Positions 25,779-33,790 of a stretch of 64,000 nt of DNA are shown piece by piece. Positions within the stretch are counted from its first letter, which is position 1; every line of letters begins with the position of its first letter. Under the pieces are notes generated by a model. The model was not told the DNA's origin. It searched no databases and was given only the letters and a program-made list of their open reading frames with translations. The DNA comes from Bacteroidia bacterium. Its GTDB lineage: Bacteria > Bacteroidota > Bacteroidia > CAIKAF01. A program made the translations under genes and the position numbers. The stretch spans positions 1 through 64,000 of the forward strand of contig JAUHWY010000002.1 in assembly GCA_030427255.1 (NCBI GenBank). Direction: 5' to 3'.

Positions 25779-27818
25779 TTATCTTGAGGGATTCAGCACC
25801 ACTCGATTCAGCTCCCGACTGAAATGCTGGGTCAAATCGACGTAGTTTTGGATTTCACGAAGCATTTGCATTACCTGCTGCTCGTTGAACTCCCCTCCGG
25901 AACTGCCGAGCTCCTTCAGCTCATTCCGAGCTTTTTCGGCAAGCCCGCGTACTACTTCCAGTTTAAATCTAAAGATGGATTGCAGCACGTTGCGACGCAA
26001 TAAATCCTCCTCCTTCTCCGTGGCAATGTTGTAGCGCTTCTCCCAGTTTTCGCTCAAATTATGGCGGTCAGTCACCAAATCAATCGCCACATTTCTGATT
26101 CCTATATCGCTGTGCCTCAAAAACAAAGGGGTAATGTCGGCTTCTCTTTGCTCTTGCTCCAGTGCCTCGATCTCTTCCAATGCACGCAAAAAGGTAGGAT
26201 GGCTAAAGCCAAGGTCGTCTGCGTGAATTTCGTCGAGTATAAAGGTGGTAACCGAAATCAGCTCCGGGCTTTGTGCCGCCGGGTCTTCCGCCGCCTCAAG
26301 CGCCTGCATTTTCTCGTTGCCATAAAGCAGGATCAAACGCAGCAGTTCGCGTTCCTGCCGGTGGCGCAGGCTCAGCTCGCCCGCTATGGCAGAGGGCTCG
26401 GCTTGCGCTTGGGGCCTTTGGTCGTCCACTTCCGGCATAGGCGCCTGAGGAAAAGGGGCTTGGGGACTTGCTTCGGCCTTTTGGGATTCTTTCTCCTGGG
26501 CCTCTTGCTTTTTCTTAAAGCGCCTACGAAGCATGCTGTTGAGTTCACTCATCAGGCTTCCCTCGTCCATGCCCATGCGGGCGGCGCAGTCGGTAATGAG
26601 CAGCGTGCGGGTAAGTTTGTCCGGCACCAAGGCAATGCTTTGCACCAGCTCTTTGAGCACTTCGGCTTTTTTGAGAGGGTCCTTTCCGGCGTCTTGAATC
26701 AGCAACTGGGTTTTAAAGGCAATAAACCCTTGTTCGTTGTCGGCCAGAAAAGCTTTTAAGGCTTCGCTGCTCTTGTTCTTGGCAAAAGAGTCGGGGTCTT
26801 CGCCTTCGGGAAACAGCACCACACGCACTTGCATTCCCTCCTCCAAAAGCATGTCAATTCCTCTAAAGCTGGCCTTAATGCCGGCCGGGTCGCCGTCGTA
26901 CAGCAAGGTAACCTGAGGTGTAAATCGGCGAATCAGCCGAATTTGACCGGTGGTGAGGCTGGTTCCGGAAGAAGCCACCACGTTTTTTACCCCGGACTGA
27001 TGAAGTGCAAGCACATCGGTATAGCCCTCCACCAAATAGCACCGATCCTCTTTTATCATGGCTTGCTTGGCCTGAAACAGGCCGTAGAGCACATCGCGCT
27101 TGGAATAAATAAGCGATTCCGGGCTATTGATGTACTTGGGACTTCTTTCCTTTTTAACCAGAAACCGTCCGCCAAAAGCAAGGGTTCTTCCGGAGGCGCT
27201 AAGGATAGGAAACATAACCCGCTCCCTGAACATGTCGGTGGGCTTATCGTTTTTGGTCAATAAACCCAGCTCTTTCAAATAATCTACCTTATAGCCTTCC
27301 TTTGCGGCAGCTTCGGCAAAGCTATGCCAGTCTTTTGGGGCATAGCCCAAACGAAACTCCCGAATGAGCTCATCGGTGAAACCTCTTTCGCGCAGATAGC
27401 TAAGGCCGGCTATTTTGCCCTCTTCGCTTTCCCAAAGTTGGCTGTGAAACCATTTGGCAGCGAACTCATTGATGGCAAAGAGTGATTCTCGGTGATCGTA
27501 AGCTGCCTTTTCCTCCGGATCGGGCTCCTTTTCTTGAATCTCAATGCCGTAGCGCTTGGCTAGGTTTCTTAGGGCTTCGGGATAGGTAAAATGTTCGAGC
27601 TCCATAAGGAAGCGCACCGAGTCACCGGCAGCACCACATCCAAAACACTTATAAATTCCTTTGGCAGGAGCCACCGAAAAACTGGGCGTCTTTTCGTCGT
27701 GAAAGGGACACAAGCCAAACATGTTGGTTCCGCGTCTACGCAGCCGCACATAATCGCCTACCACTTCTTCAATTCGGGCGGCATCGCGTATGGCTTGGAC
27801 TGTTTCGGGCGGTATCAT
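25779..27818 (-). CDS. dnaG: DNA primase
   Basis: Makes RNA primers for replication. 679 residues: CHC2 zinc finger at the N terminus (Cys37, His40, Cys58, Cys61 in LCPFHDEKT and YKCFGCGAAGD), catalytic N-terminal core, TOPRIM domain with VEGYTDVLALHQ near 255-266 and YDGDPAG near 305-311, then a Gln/Ala/Glu-rich linker (about 425-475) and a C-terminal helicase-binding region. A TATTTTTA box ends 5 nt before the ATG. Long antisense frames inside the gene are shadows. Confidence 0.97.
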   Translation of the reverse strand: MIPPETVQAIRDAARIEEVVGDYVRLRRRGTNMFGLCPFHDEKTPSFSVAPAKGIYKCFGCGAAGDSVRFLMELEHFTYPEALRNLAKRYGIEIQEKEPDPEEKAAYDHRESLFAINEFAAKWFHSQLWESEEGKIAGLSYLRERGFTDELIREFRLGYAPKDWHSFAEAAAKEGYKVDYLKELGLLTKNDKPTDMFRERVMFPILSASGRTLAFGGRFLVKKERSPKYINSPESLIYSKRDVLYGLFQAKQAMIKEDRCYLVEGYTDVLALHQSGVKNVVASSGTSLTTGQIRLIRRFTPQVTLLYDGDPAGIKASFRGIDMLLEEGMQVRVVLFPEGEDPDSFAKNKSSEALKAFLADNEQGFIAFKTQLLIQDAGKDPLKKAEVLKELVQSIALVPDKLTRTLLITDCAARMGMDEGSLMSELNSMLRRRFKKKQEAQEKESQKAEASPQAPFPQAPMPEVDDQRPQAQAEPSAIAGELSLRHRQERELLRLILLYGNEKMQALEAAEDPAAQSPELISVTTFILDEIHADDLGFSHPTFLRALEEIEALEQEQREADITPLFLRHSDIGIRNVAIDLVTDRHNLSENWEKRYNIATEKEEDLLRRNVLQSIFRFKLEVVRGLAEKARNELKELGSSGGEFNEQQVMQMLREIQNYVDLTQHFSRELNRVVLNPSR

Positions 27819-27853
27819 TGGGGTAAAAATACGAAACTAATACCTAGCCTAGC

Positions 27854-28762
27854 TTAGCCTTGACCTTTGGTTTGACTCTTTTTGGCATTAAAAGCGACCA
27901 AGTATACCCCAACAAAAATAAGGCTTGCACAAGCTAAGGTAATCCAAGTCAAATGATCTTTTCCCACGGATATGCTGTAAAGTCCGGCTACCAGAGGCTG
28001 ACCGTAAATAAACATGCTTACCAAACTGGCATTTACATGCTGCAAAGCAAACAAATTGAGAAAGTAGGCAAGAATGGTTACACATACAATTACGAAAGCA
28101 ACCCGTCCCCAAACATCAAGCGGAATAATGCTGAGGTCGGTATTCAAAAGGTCCGGCAGTCCAAACACCAAAGTCATGGGCAAGCCAAAGGTAAATACAT
28201 AACGGATGACGGTTATGGGTTTGTATTTGCGCATGAGCGGCTTAGAAAGCACCAGGTAAATAGAATACGATAACGCATTCAACAATATCAAGGCATTGCC
28301 AAAGGAAGCATTTGCCTCAAAGCCTTCGGCCCCGGGTGCCGACAATATGAGCCATATAGCCCCAAAGGCCCCCAAAAAAATACCGCTAAATTTTCTAAGG
28401 TTAAGTGCCTCAAGCCCCAGCATTGCCGAAAGCAGCAAAACCATGATGGGAGTACTGGTCATCATTACGGCGGAATTGATGGGCGTGCTTAGGCTTAGCC
28501 CCCAAAAAAACAGAGTTTGATTGAGTGCTACGCCAAAAAATCCGCAGGCGGCAATCCGAAACCAGTCTTTGGGATCTATGCGCTCCAACTTTTGCCCCAC
28601 CAGCAACAGCCAAAAAACAAGTACCGCTCCAATGGCCCTCAAGGTAATGAGTCCGGGAGCATGCATATAAGCGGGCATGATCCCTTGGGCAATGGTATAG
28701 TTTAGACCATAAAAAACGTTCACCGTGGCAAGCGCCACTATGGCAAGGGTACGTGGATTCAC
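27854..28762 (-). CDS. EamA/DMT family transporter
   Basis: 302 residues with ten hydrophobic segments arranged as two EamA repeats (e.g. ALNQTLFFWGLSLSTPINSAVMMTSTPIMVLLLSAML in the first; ALQHVNASLVSMFIYGQPLVAGLYSI in the second). Family members export metabolites or amino acids; substrate unknown. The start is GTG at 28762, supported by a minus-strand TACCTTTG box (28774-28767) ending 4 nt upstream. Confidence 0.92.
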   Translation of the reverse strand: MNPRTLAIVALATVNVFYGLNYTIAQGIMPAYMHAPGLITLRAIGAVLVFWLLLVGQKLERIDPKDWFRIAACGFFGVALNQTLFFWGLSLSTPINSAVMMTSTPIMVLLLSAMLGLEALNLRKFSGIFLGAFGAIWLILSAPGAEGFEANASFGNALILLNALSYSIYLVLSKPLMRKYKPITVIRYVFTFGLPMTLVFGLPDLLNTDLSIIPLDVWGRVAFVIVCVTILAYFLNLFALQHVNASLVSMFIYGQPLVAGLYSISVGKDHLTWITLACASLIFVGVYLVAFNAKKSQTKGQG

Positions 28763-28766
28763 CCCT

Positions 28767-28774
28767 CAAAGGTA
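28767..28774 (-). promoter_or_regulatory. -7 box 4 nt from a GTG start
   Basis: Minus-strand TACCTTTG, then AGGG, then the GTG start of the EamA gene; predicts a leaderless mRNA starting with GUG. Confidence 0.45.
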
Positions 28775-28812
28775 GCTTAGGAATTGACGAAAAACAGGGC
28801 TTAATAAAAAAT

Positions 28813-29682
28813 TCACAACACTTCGGAAGGCAGGCCGGTGGGTAGGCCTTTCTTGTGCAGTTCCCGCATGATTTGACCCAAGACCAGGTATGGGCTGGAA
28901 TAGGGAATAACACGCCGATAGGTTATGGCAGAAGACAATGCTGTCCCCGGCACCCACAATTCGACTTTGAGCTTGTTCCTTTGAAGGCAGGATATGCGCA
29001 CACCGGCCAATTGTCCGGACAAATTATACACATCGTGGGCCAAGCGCCGTTCCAGCTGCACCAAGAAGCTGGTCACCGGGTCTACTATGGCATCTGCCAT
29101 CCAAGAGCAAGGTTCTTTCTCCGCCCTCCGCACTACCGCCCAGTGGCCGGTACCAGGCGCTCCAATAAGCGTTGGCAGGCGTCGATACAGAGGCTCGGGC
29201 GTTTGCACCAATTCCAATTCCGAAAGGGCCGCCACACGGGCTTTAGCTCCAAATCCTTGGCCGAAAGCCGTTGGAAAGCCGGATTGTGAAGGCAGAGGAT
29301 GTACTTGCAAACATTCCGGATGCTTTCCTTTGTAAGCAGCGGCAGAAACGGCATCGGAGGCCACAAAAAAGGTGGGACGCTGGTCGTTTCCTAATGCAGC
29401 TAAATACCTTGAGCTTCCGGGGATGGCTCCTGCCAAGCACAAATCGGAAGGCAGATGCAAAGGGAGATGCCGGGCAGAAACAACCAGTACATCGGCCCGT
29501 CCACTGCGCAATTGGAACAGATGCCGGTCAATATCCGGCTGATTGGTTTCCATATCAATTAGGCCATCGTCCATGAGATGCACCTTGGCACCCAATTGGC
29601 TTAAACGCTGAAACGCCAGCTCTCCTAAAGCTTGTTGGTACGGGAAAGTAGGTATGTTTAGTCTAAGGTAGCGGTGAGCCAT
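28813..29682 (-). CDS. HemC-like (hydroxymethylbilane synthase-related) protein with lost catalytic residues
   Basis: 289 residues. The order of blocks follows hydroxymethylbilane synthase: LRSGRADVLVVSARHLPLHLP near 57-77 (compare the enzyme's RADIAVHSMKDVP), then GAIPGSSRYLAAL, a middle ending GAPGTGHWAVVRR (compare PAVGQGALGIECR), and SFLVQLERRLA where the enzyme has its LEGGC block. The Lys and Asp of KDVP are replaced (RHLP), and the cofactor-binding Cys of the GGC motif is absent. It therefore probably cannot make hydroxymethylbilane. It could be a non-enzymatic paralogue; no other heme gene is adjacent. The homology call is by motif order and spacing, not by a search. Confidence 0.6.
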   Translation of the reverse strand: MAHRYLRLNIPTFPYQQALGELAFQRLSQLGAKVHLMDDGLIDMETNQPDIDRHLFQLRSGRADVLVVSARHLPLHLPSDLCLAGAIPGSSRYLAALGNDQRPTFFVASDAVSAAAYKGKHPECLQVHPLPSQSGFPTAFGQGFGAKARVAALSELELVQTPEPLYRRLPTLIGAPGTGHWAVVRRAEKEPCSWMADAIVDPVTSFLVQLERRLAHDVYNLSGQLAGVRISCLQRNKLKVELWVPGTALSSAITYRRVIPYSSPYLVLGQIMRELHKKGLPTGLPSEVL

Positions 29683-30030
29683 AGGCTTTTGGTTGGAATT
29701 TGAACAAGAGGTGGTGGAAAAAGAACAAACTCGTGTATGAATTTAATGAAATTTTAACAGAAACAAGTCTTTTTTTCTGTATAAAAGCCCAGCTCAGCCA
29801 TTTAGTTTTTGCAAATTTTAAAGTTTAGGTTAAAACCGCAGCCATTATCTAGGGTTTGGTGCTGCATTTTTTACATTAGGTTGACTTTGGCCCACGAAAT
29901 TTATTGTGCATTTTTTTTGTTTACGCATTTTTCCTCCGCATTAGGCAGGGTCAGCACGGAGGATTAGGACGCAGCGTCGGTGCAGATAGGCCGCCTAAAA
30001 AGGGGTAGCTACTTGGTCTCTTTGGGTTTT
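29683..30030. other. Intergenic stretch upstream of the HemC-like gene
   Basis: AT-rich region with several T-runs and then, near 29935-29990, small GC-rich palindromes (CTCCG...CGGAG and GACGCAGCGTC). No gene or clear terminator. It runs into the inverted repeat copy B2. Confidence 0.35.
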
Positions 30031-30205
30031 GGGCCCAGGTTCCATAGGGCAGCCTAGTTCCATTTCGGCTTCCGCTGCAGTCTCGTCCTTGGCAAGGCTC
30101 ATGCTGCCGGCCGTTCAGACTGTGTTCCGCAAAGCTCCACAAGTCTTCACGGGGCAGCATGGCCTTGCCAAAGACGGGGCCTTCCGCTCAAGCCGGGGGG
30201 CCATT
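30031..30205. repeat. GC-rich structured repeat, copy B2
   Basis: Inverted copy of 16366-16537. Arms GTCCTTGGCAAGGCTCATGCTGCC (about 30085-30108; quoted in two parts GTCCTTGGCAAGG and CTCATGCTGCC) and GGCAGCATGGCCTTGCCAAAGAC (about 30153-30175) form the stem. Differences between the copies are scattered substitutions and fall in both stem and loop. Confidence 0.85.
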
Positions 30206-30336
30206 CTATGGAGTATTTCGTTCCAATGAGGAGGCCTTTGGCGCGGTACTAAACCGGTGGCAGGCAACGAACGTATTTTCTTGCGGCGACTATGGGCGGG
30301 GAAAGGGTATATCATATACCTTTTTCAGGTACAACC

Positions 30337-30526
30337 TTTCGTTGCAACCGATAACTGGGAAGGCATAGGTTTTTTATTGGCAGCGAAATCTGTTTTCCGC
30401 TTTGGAGATCTAAAGGAGTCTAAAGGCCGGAAATTGACGGAATATATTTTGATTGGAACATTATTGAGTTTTGGCATTGCTGTGGCAACAGGGCTAGTGA
30501 CTTTGAAATTAATCGAGATAATGTAA
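30337..30526 (+). pseudogene. 3' fragment of a DUF3307 gene
   Basis: Encodes the last 60 or so residues of the DUF3307 protein (from TDNWEGIGFLLAAKSVFRF to the stop), nearly identical to the intact gene's end at 32143-32328. The N-terminal membrane part is missing, so this is a remnant. It is the first part of a direct repeat of about 395 bp. Confidence 0.8.
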
Positions 30527-30733
30527 TGAGCATCACTACAGAAATTCATTTTAACAGCCTTGGTGCTGCTAGAGTGTAAGCCTGCGCCAAAACCAAGCAT
30601 TTCCCTTCGGTTTTGTTTTCATTGGTGCCGGCGCTTTTTATTTCTACCGGAATCTTGGGGCTGAGGATTTGCAGCAGTCTGACGTATTTCCTGACCGAAG
30701 CGACAGGACAGCCCGGTTCAGCCCCCCAAAAAA
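30337..30733. repeat. Direct repeat of about 395 bp, left copy
   Basis: Matches 32143-32537 with only scattered differences: the DUF3307 gene end, the post-gene segment (AGCATCACTACAGAAATTC...), a hairpin-like stretch, and the CCTGACCGAAGCGACAGG palindrome (30690-30707) enclosed by GGGGCTGA/TCAGCCCC. The two copies bracket the satD-DUF3307 module. Confidence 0.85.
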
Positions 30734-30904
30734 ACTAAAACAGGTTGTTGACCCGGTTATTTTTTGGACGGCTCCCTGATTCAAATATCCTGGGTCAAAG
30801 ATGCTGAGCACTACATATTCGGCTGTATACTTGCTTGGTAAGGGGGAAATAAGGGCAAAGGAACATTGATTTGAGGTAAGGCGTCCTATCGTTCCTATCA
30901 ACGA
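30734..30904. other. Spacer between left direct repeat and satD operator
   Basis: About 170 bp following the left repeat. No open frame with coding character, no hairpin of note. It probably carries the upstream part of the satD promoter. Confidence 0.35.
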
Positions 30905-30912
30905 TGATTTTG

Positions 30913-30964
30913 AATATCGTTTATTTAGGCGATATTTTTAAATATCGTCTATTTAGTCGATATT
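30913..30964. promoter_or_regulatory. Tandem operator palindromes upstream of satD
   Basis: Two copies of AATATCG-N10-CGATATT, at 30913-30936 and 30941-30964, start-to-start 28 bp. The N10 spacers are also alike (TTTATTTAGG and TCTATTTAGT). The second copy ends 6 bp before the satD ATG. The SatD protein has a C-terminal helix-turn-helix, so self-regulation from these sites is a natural inference. Confidence 0.65.
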
Positions 30965-30970
30965 TGACTT

Positions 30971-31615
30971 ATGATAGCCGTAATAACGGGAGATATTGTA
31001 GCCTCAAGAAAATTGGTGAATCAGGAAAAATGGTTGCTACCACTGAAAAGTTTATTATCCACATGGGGAGAAAGTCCTACAGATTGGAAATTGGATAGGG
31101 GCGATTTTTTTCAAGTTGAAATTAAACATAGCGAAGATGTTTTAAGAAAAGTGCTGGAAATAAAAGCACTGATTAAGAATGTAGCACCCATTGATGTTCG
31201 AAAGAAAATAAGCACTATAGATGTAAGGCTTGCTATGGGCGTGGGAGAAAAGACTTACTCAGGTGAAAGTATTTCAGAGAGTAATGGCCCGGCCTTTATT
31301 TATTCGGGTGAAAAGTTTGACCAGCTAAAGAAAGAAGGTACGTTAATGGGCATAAAAACCCCATGGAAAGACTTTGATGAGGAAATGAATTTATACCTAA
31401 GGTTAGCAAGCATATTCATGGATAAATGGTCGATTTCTTCTGCGGAATTAGTCCAAATTGTGCTCAATAATCCAAAAATCACGCAAGAAGAAATTGGAGA
31501 ACAATTGGGTATCAAGCAAAATTCGGTAAGTGGGCGGTGGAACAGAGCTCATTTGAATGAAATATTAGAAGTCAATAAAATATTTGAGAAGAAAATTAAA
31601 GCCCTGCTCGAATGA
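30971..31615 (+). CDS. SatD family protein with C-terminal helix-turn-helix
   Basis: 214 residues. Opens with MIAVITGDIVASRKLV and DWKLDRGDFFQVE, the SatD-family pattern. The C terminus (ITQEEIGEQLGIKQNSVSGRWNRAHLNEI, about 168-196) is a helix-turn-helix. SatD was named from an acid-tolerance locus in streptococci but its biochemical role is not settled. Its stop overlaps the DUF3307 start by 4 nt, so the two are coupled. Upstream tandem palindromes suggest autoregulation. AT-rich relative to flanking genes. Confidence 0.85.
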   Translation: MIAVITGDIVASRKLVNQEKWLLPLKSLLSTWGESPTDWKLDRGDFFQVEIKHSEDVLRKVLEIKALIKNVAPIDVRKKISTIDVRLAMGVGEKTYSGESISESNGPAFIYSGEKFDQLKKEGTLMGIKTPWKDFDEEMNLYLRLASIFMDKWSISSAELVQIVLNNPKITQEEIGEQLGIKQNSVSGRWNRAHLNEILEVNKIFEKKIKALLE

Positions 31616-32328
31616 TTATCTTAATAAAACTCTTATTGGCACATTTAGTTGGAGATTTTCTGTTACAGCCCAAATCTTGGGTGGAAGAAAAGGAACAACA
31701 TAAAGCGAAATCATTAAAACTCTATATGCACATTGCCATTCATGGGCTGCTGGTTTTGATAGTACTATGGGATTTTAATCATTGGCTTGTAGCACTATTG
31801 CTTATGGTTTTTCACGGTATTATTGATGCTGTTAAGCTATTAGGTCAAAGAGAGAACAATAAGTCTACATGGTTTTTCATGGATCAAGTATTTCATATCC
31901 TAAGCATTCTTGGGTGTTGGGTTTTATTCTTCAAGCCCGAAAACAACTTCAACCTACTAGCAGAAGGTAGCAGTATATGGATTTATTCGGTTGCCCTTCT
32001 ATTTATAACTGTTGTATCAGGCATACTAATGAGGGAGCTCATGTCAAGTTGGTCAAAGGCTTTGAATGATGGCCAAAGCGAATCTTTGAATAATGCAGGA
32101 AAGTATATCGGCATGTTGGAGCGTATTTTTGTTTTTACCTTCGTTGTAACCGATAATTGGGAAGGCATAGGATTTTTATTGGCAGCGAAATCTGTATTCC
32201 GCTTTGGAGATCTAAAGGAGTCTAAAGACCGGAAATTGACGGAATATATTTTGATTGGAACATTATTGAGTTTTGGCATTGCTGTGGCAACAGGGCTAGT
32301 GACTTTGAAATTAATCGAGATATTGTAA
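31612..32328 (+). CDS. DUF3307 family membrane protein
   Basis: 238 residues. Begins with the DUF3307 signature LLLAHLVGDFLLQPKSWVEEK, then helices near 35-60, 90-110, 120-145 and at the C terminus (LTEYILIGTLLSFGIAVATGLVTLKLI). Function unknown. Commonly paired with SatD-type genes in Bacteroidota. A second, truncated copy of its 3' end lies at 30337-30526. Confidence 0.85.
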   Translation: MIILIKLLLAHLVGDFLLQPKSWVEEKEQHKAKSLKLYMHIAIHGLLVLIVLWDFNHWLVALLLMVFHGIIDAVKLLGQRENNKSTWFFMDQVFHILSILGCWVLFFKPENNFNLLAEGSSIWIYSVALLFITVVSGILMRELMSSWSKALNDGQSESLNNAGKYIGMLERIFVFTFVVTDNWEGIGFLLAAKSVFRFGDLKESKDRKLTEYILIGTLLSFGIAVATGLVTLKLIEIL

Positions 32329-32537
32329 TGAGCATCACTACAGAAATTCATTTTAACAGCCTTGGTGCTACTAGAGTGTAAGCCTGCGCCAAAACCAAGC
32401 ATTTCCCTTCGGTTTTGTTTTCCATTGGTGCCAGCGCTTTTCTTTTTTACCGGAATCTTGGGGCTGAGGATTTACAGCAGTCTGACGTAGTTCCTGACCG
32501 AAGCGTCAGGACAGCCCGGTTCAGCCCGCCAAAAAAA
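32143..32537. repeat. Direct repeat of about 395 bp, right copy
   Basis: Right partner of 30337-30733. It includes the end of the intact DUF3307 gene, a terminator-like stretch (AAAACC...GGTTTTGTTTTCC near 32391-32421) and the palindrome CCTGACCGAAGCGTCAGG (32493-32510), which is perfect here but has one change in the left copy. Confidence 0.85.
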
Positions 32538-32551
32538 CGGAATGGCCTCCC

Positions 32552-32845
32552 TTAAATCAGTTGCTCCATTTCTGCCATGAGGCAAGAACCGCCTTTGTTT
32601 TCGAAGAGCTGCTGAATTTGGGGCGGTAATTCGGGGTCAAGGGGTGCCGGAAAAACCGCTACAATCAGGCGGTCGCGCATGACATCTACGGGCAAATCGC
32701 CTTGTTTTTCCAGCCCTCCAAGGCGGCCGATGGCGTCTTCTATGAGGGTGTACTGCATGCAGTCTTTGTGCTCAAGCACCAAAGGTTTAAAGCGCTTCCA
32801 GGCTGCCGGTGGCACCACACATTCTAAACGAATCACTTTTGCCAT
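32552..32845 (-). CDS. sbtB: PII-like protein, SbtB type
   Basis: 97 residues, PII-like fold size. Starts MAKVIRLECVVPP, ends with a Gly/Cys-containing tail (ENKGGSCLMAEMEQLI). Identification rests mainly on position: 3 bp downstream of an SbtA-family bicarbonate transporter on the same strand, the arrangement known for SbtA-SbtB, where SbtB binds adenylyl nucleotides and gates the transporter. The ligand-binding details cannot be verified by eye. Confidence 0.7.
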   Translation of the reverse strand: MAKVIRLECVVPPAAWKRFKPLVLEHKDCMQYTLIEDAIGRLGGLEKQGDLPVDVMRDRLIVAVFPAPLDPELPPQIQQLFENKGGSCLMAEMEQLI

Positions 32846-32848
32846 AAT

Positions 32849-33790
32849 TTATGCCAGGCTTTGAATCAAAAAATCGTACAGTGGAATTCCAAGCAAAATA
32901 TTGAATGGAAAGGTGATGGCCAAGGGTAGGGTAATGTAGAGCGAAGGGTCGGCTTTAGGCACGGCCAAACGCATGGCTGCGGGTACGGCAATGTAGCTGC
33001 CCGACCCGCACAGCAAACACCATAAGAGCAAATCGCCCGGTGGTAGTCCTAAAAGCTTGCCACTCAAAAGTCCCAGCAGACCTATGCCCAGTGGAAATAA
33101 AAAGCCAAAGGCCAGTAAGAAGGAGGCACGTTTTTTTAGGCCTCCAAAGCGTCGGGCGGCCACCAGGCCCATGTCGAGCAAAAAGAGCAGCAAGACCCCT
33201 TTAAACAATGGGCCGGTAAATATTTCGAGGCTTTTGGCTCCTTTTTCGCCCGATATCCAGCCGATGAGCAAAGCACCCAGCAACAAAACCACGGAACCGT
33301 TGGTGAGTGCTTCGCGGACTGCTTCTCGAAATCCTTGTTTGTCTTCGCCCCTTTTTTTGCTCAAGAGCATGCCTGAAACAATGGCCGGCGATTCCATAAC
33401 GGCCAAAGCGGCCACCATATAACCCGAAAATGGGGTGTTGGAGGTTTCGAGCCACGAAACGCCGGTGATAAAGGTCACTGCACTCACCGAGCCATAGGCT
33501 GCCGCAATGGCTGCTGCGTTTTTTCGCCCTACACGTTTTGCTAAGAGAGGAAAGGCCAACCAAGGGACAAAGGCACTGGCTGCTAAGGCCATGCCTAGAA
33601 CAGCAAAGCCTTGCGCTTGCAGACCGGTGTGGGCCAGCTCAAAGCCTCCTTTTAAGCCAATGGCCAAAAGCAGGTACAGAGAAAACAATCGGGGCAAAGG
33701 CGAGGGTACCTCCAAATCGCTTTTGATGAGTGTGGCTGCGATGCCCAGAAAAAAACACAATATGGCAGGATCCAAAAACGAATCAAACAT
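32849..33790 (-). CDS. sbtA: Sodium-dependent bicarbonate transport family permease (SbtA/DUF897)
   Basis: 313 residues with about ten hydrophobic segments. Family landmarks: FLDPAILCFFLGIAATLIKSDLEVP at the N terminus, LAIGLKGGFELAHTG near 41-55, and a SGYMVAALAVMESPAIVSGMLLS stretch near 118-140. In cyanobacteria SbtA imports HCO3- with Na+. Here it may supply bicarbonate for anaplerotic carboxylation or pH control. Start overlaps the stop region of the upstream HAD gene at 33790. Confidence 0.85.
   Translation of the reverse strand: MFDSFLDPAILCFFLGIAATLIKSDLEVPSPLPRLFSLYLLLAIGLKGGFELAHTGLQAQGFAVLGMALAASAFVPWLAFPLLAKRVGRKNAAAIAAAYGSVSAVTFITGVSWLETSNTPFSGYMVAALAVMESPAIVSGMLLSKKRGEDKQGFREAVREALTNGSVVLLLGALLIGWISGEKGAKSLEIFTGPLFKGVLLLFLLDMGLVAARRFGGLKKRASFLLAFGFLFPLGIGLLGLLSGKLLGLPPGDLLLWCLLCGSGSYIAVPAAMRLAVPKADPSLYITLPLAITFPFNILLGIPLYDFLIQSLA

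Noticed and set aside
26061-26759. Long + strand open frame (232 codons) opposite dnaG
   Set aside because: It is the complement of the well-supported dnaG gene, full of Arg/Leu/His runs typical of shadow frames, and no independent start signal was seen.
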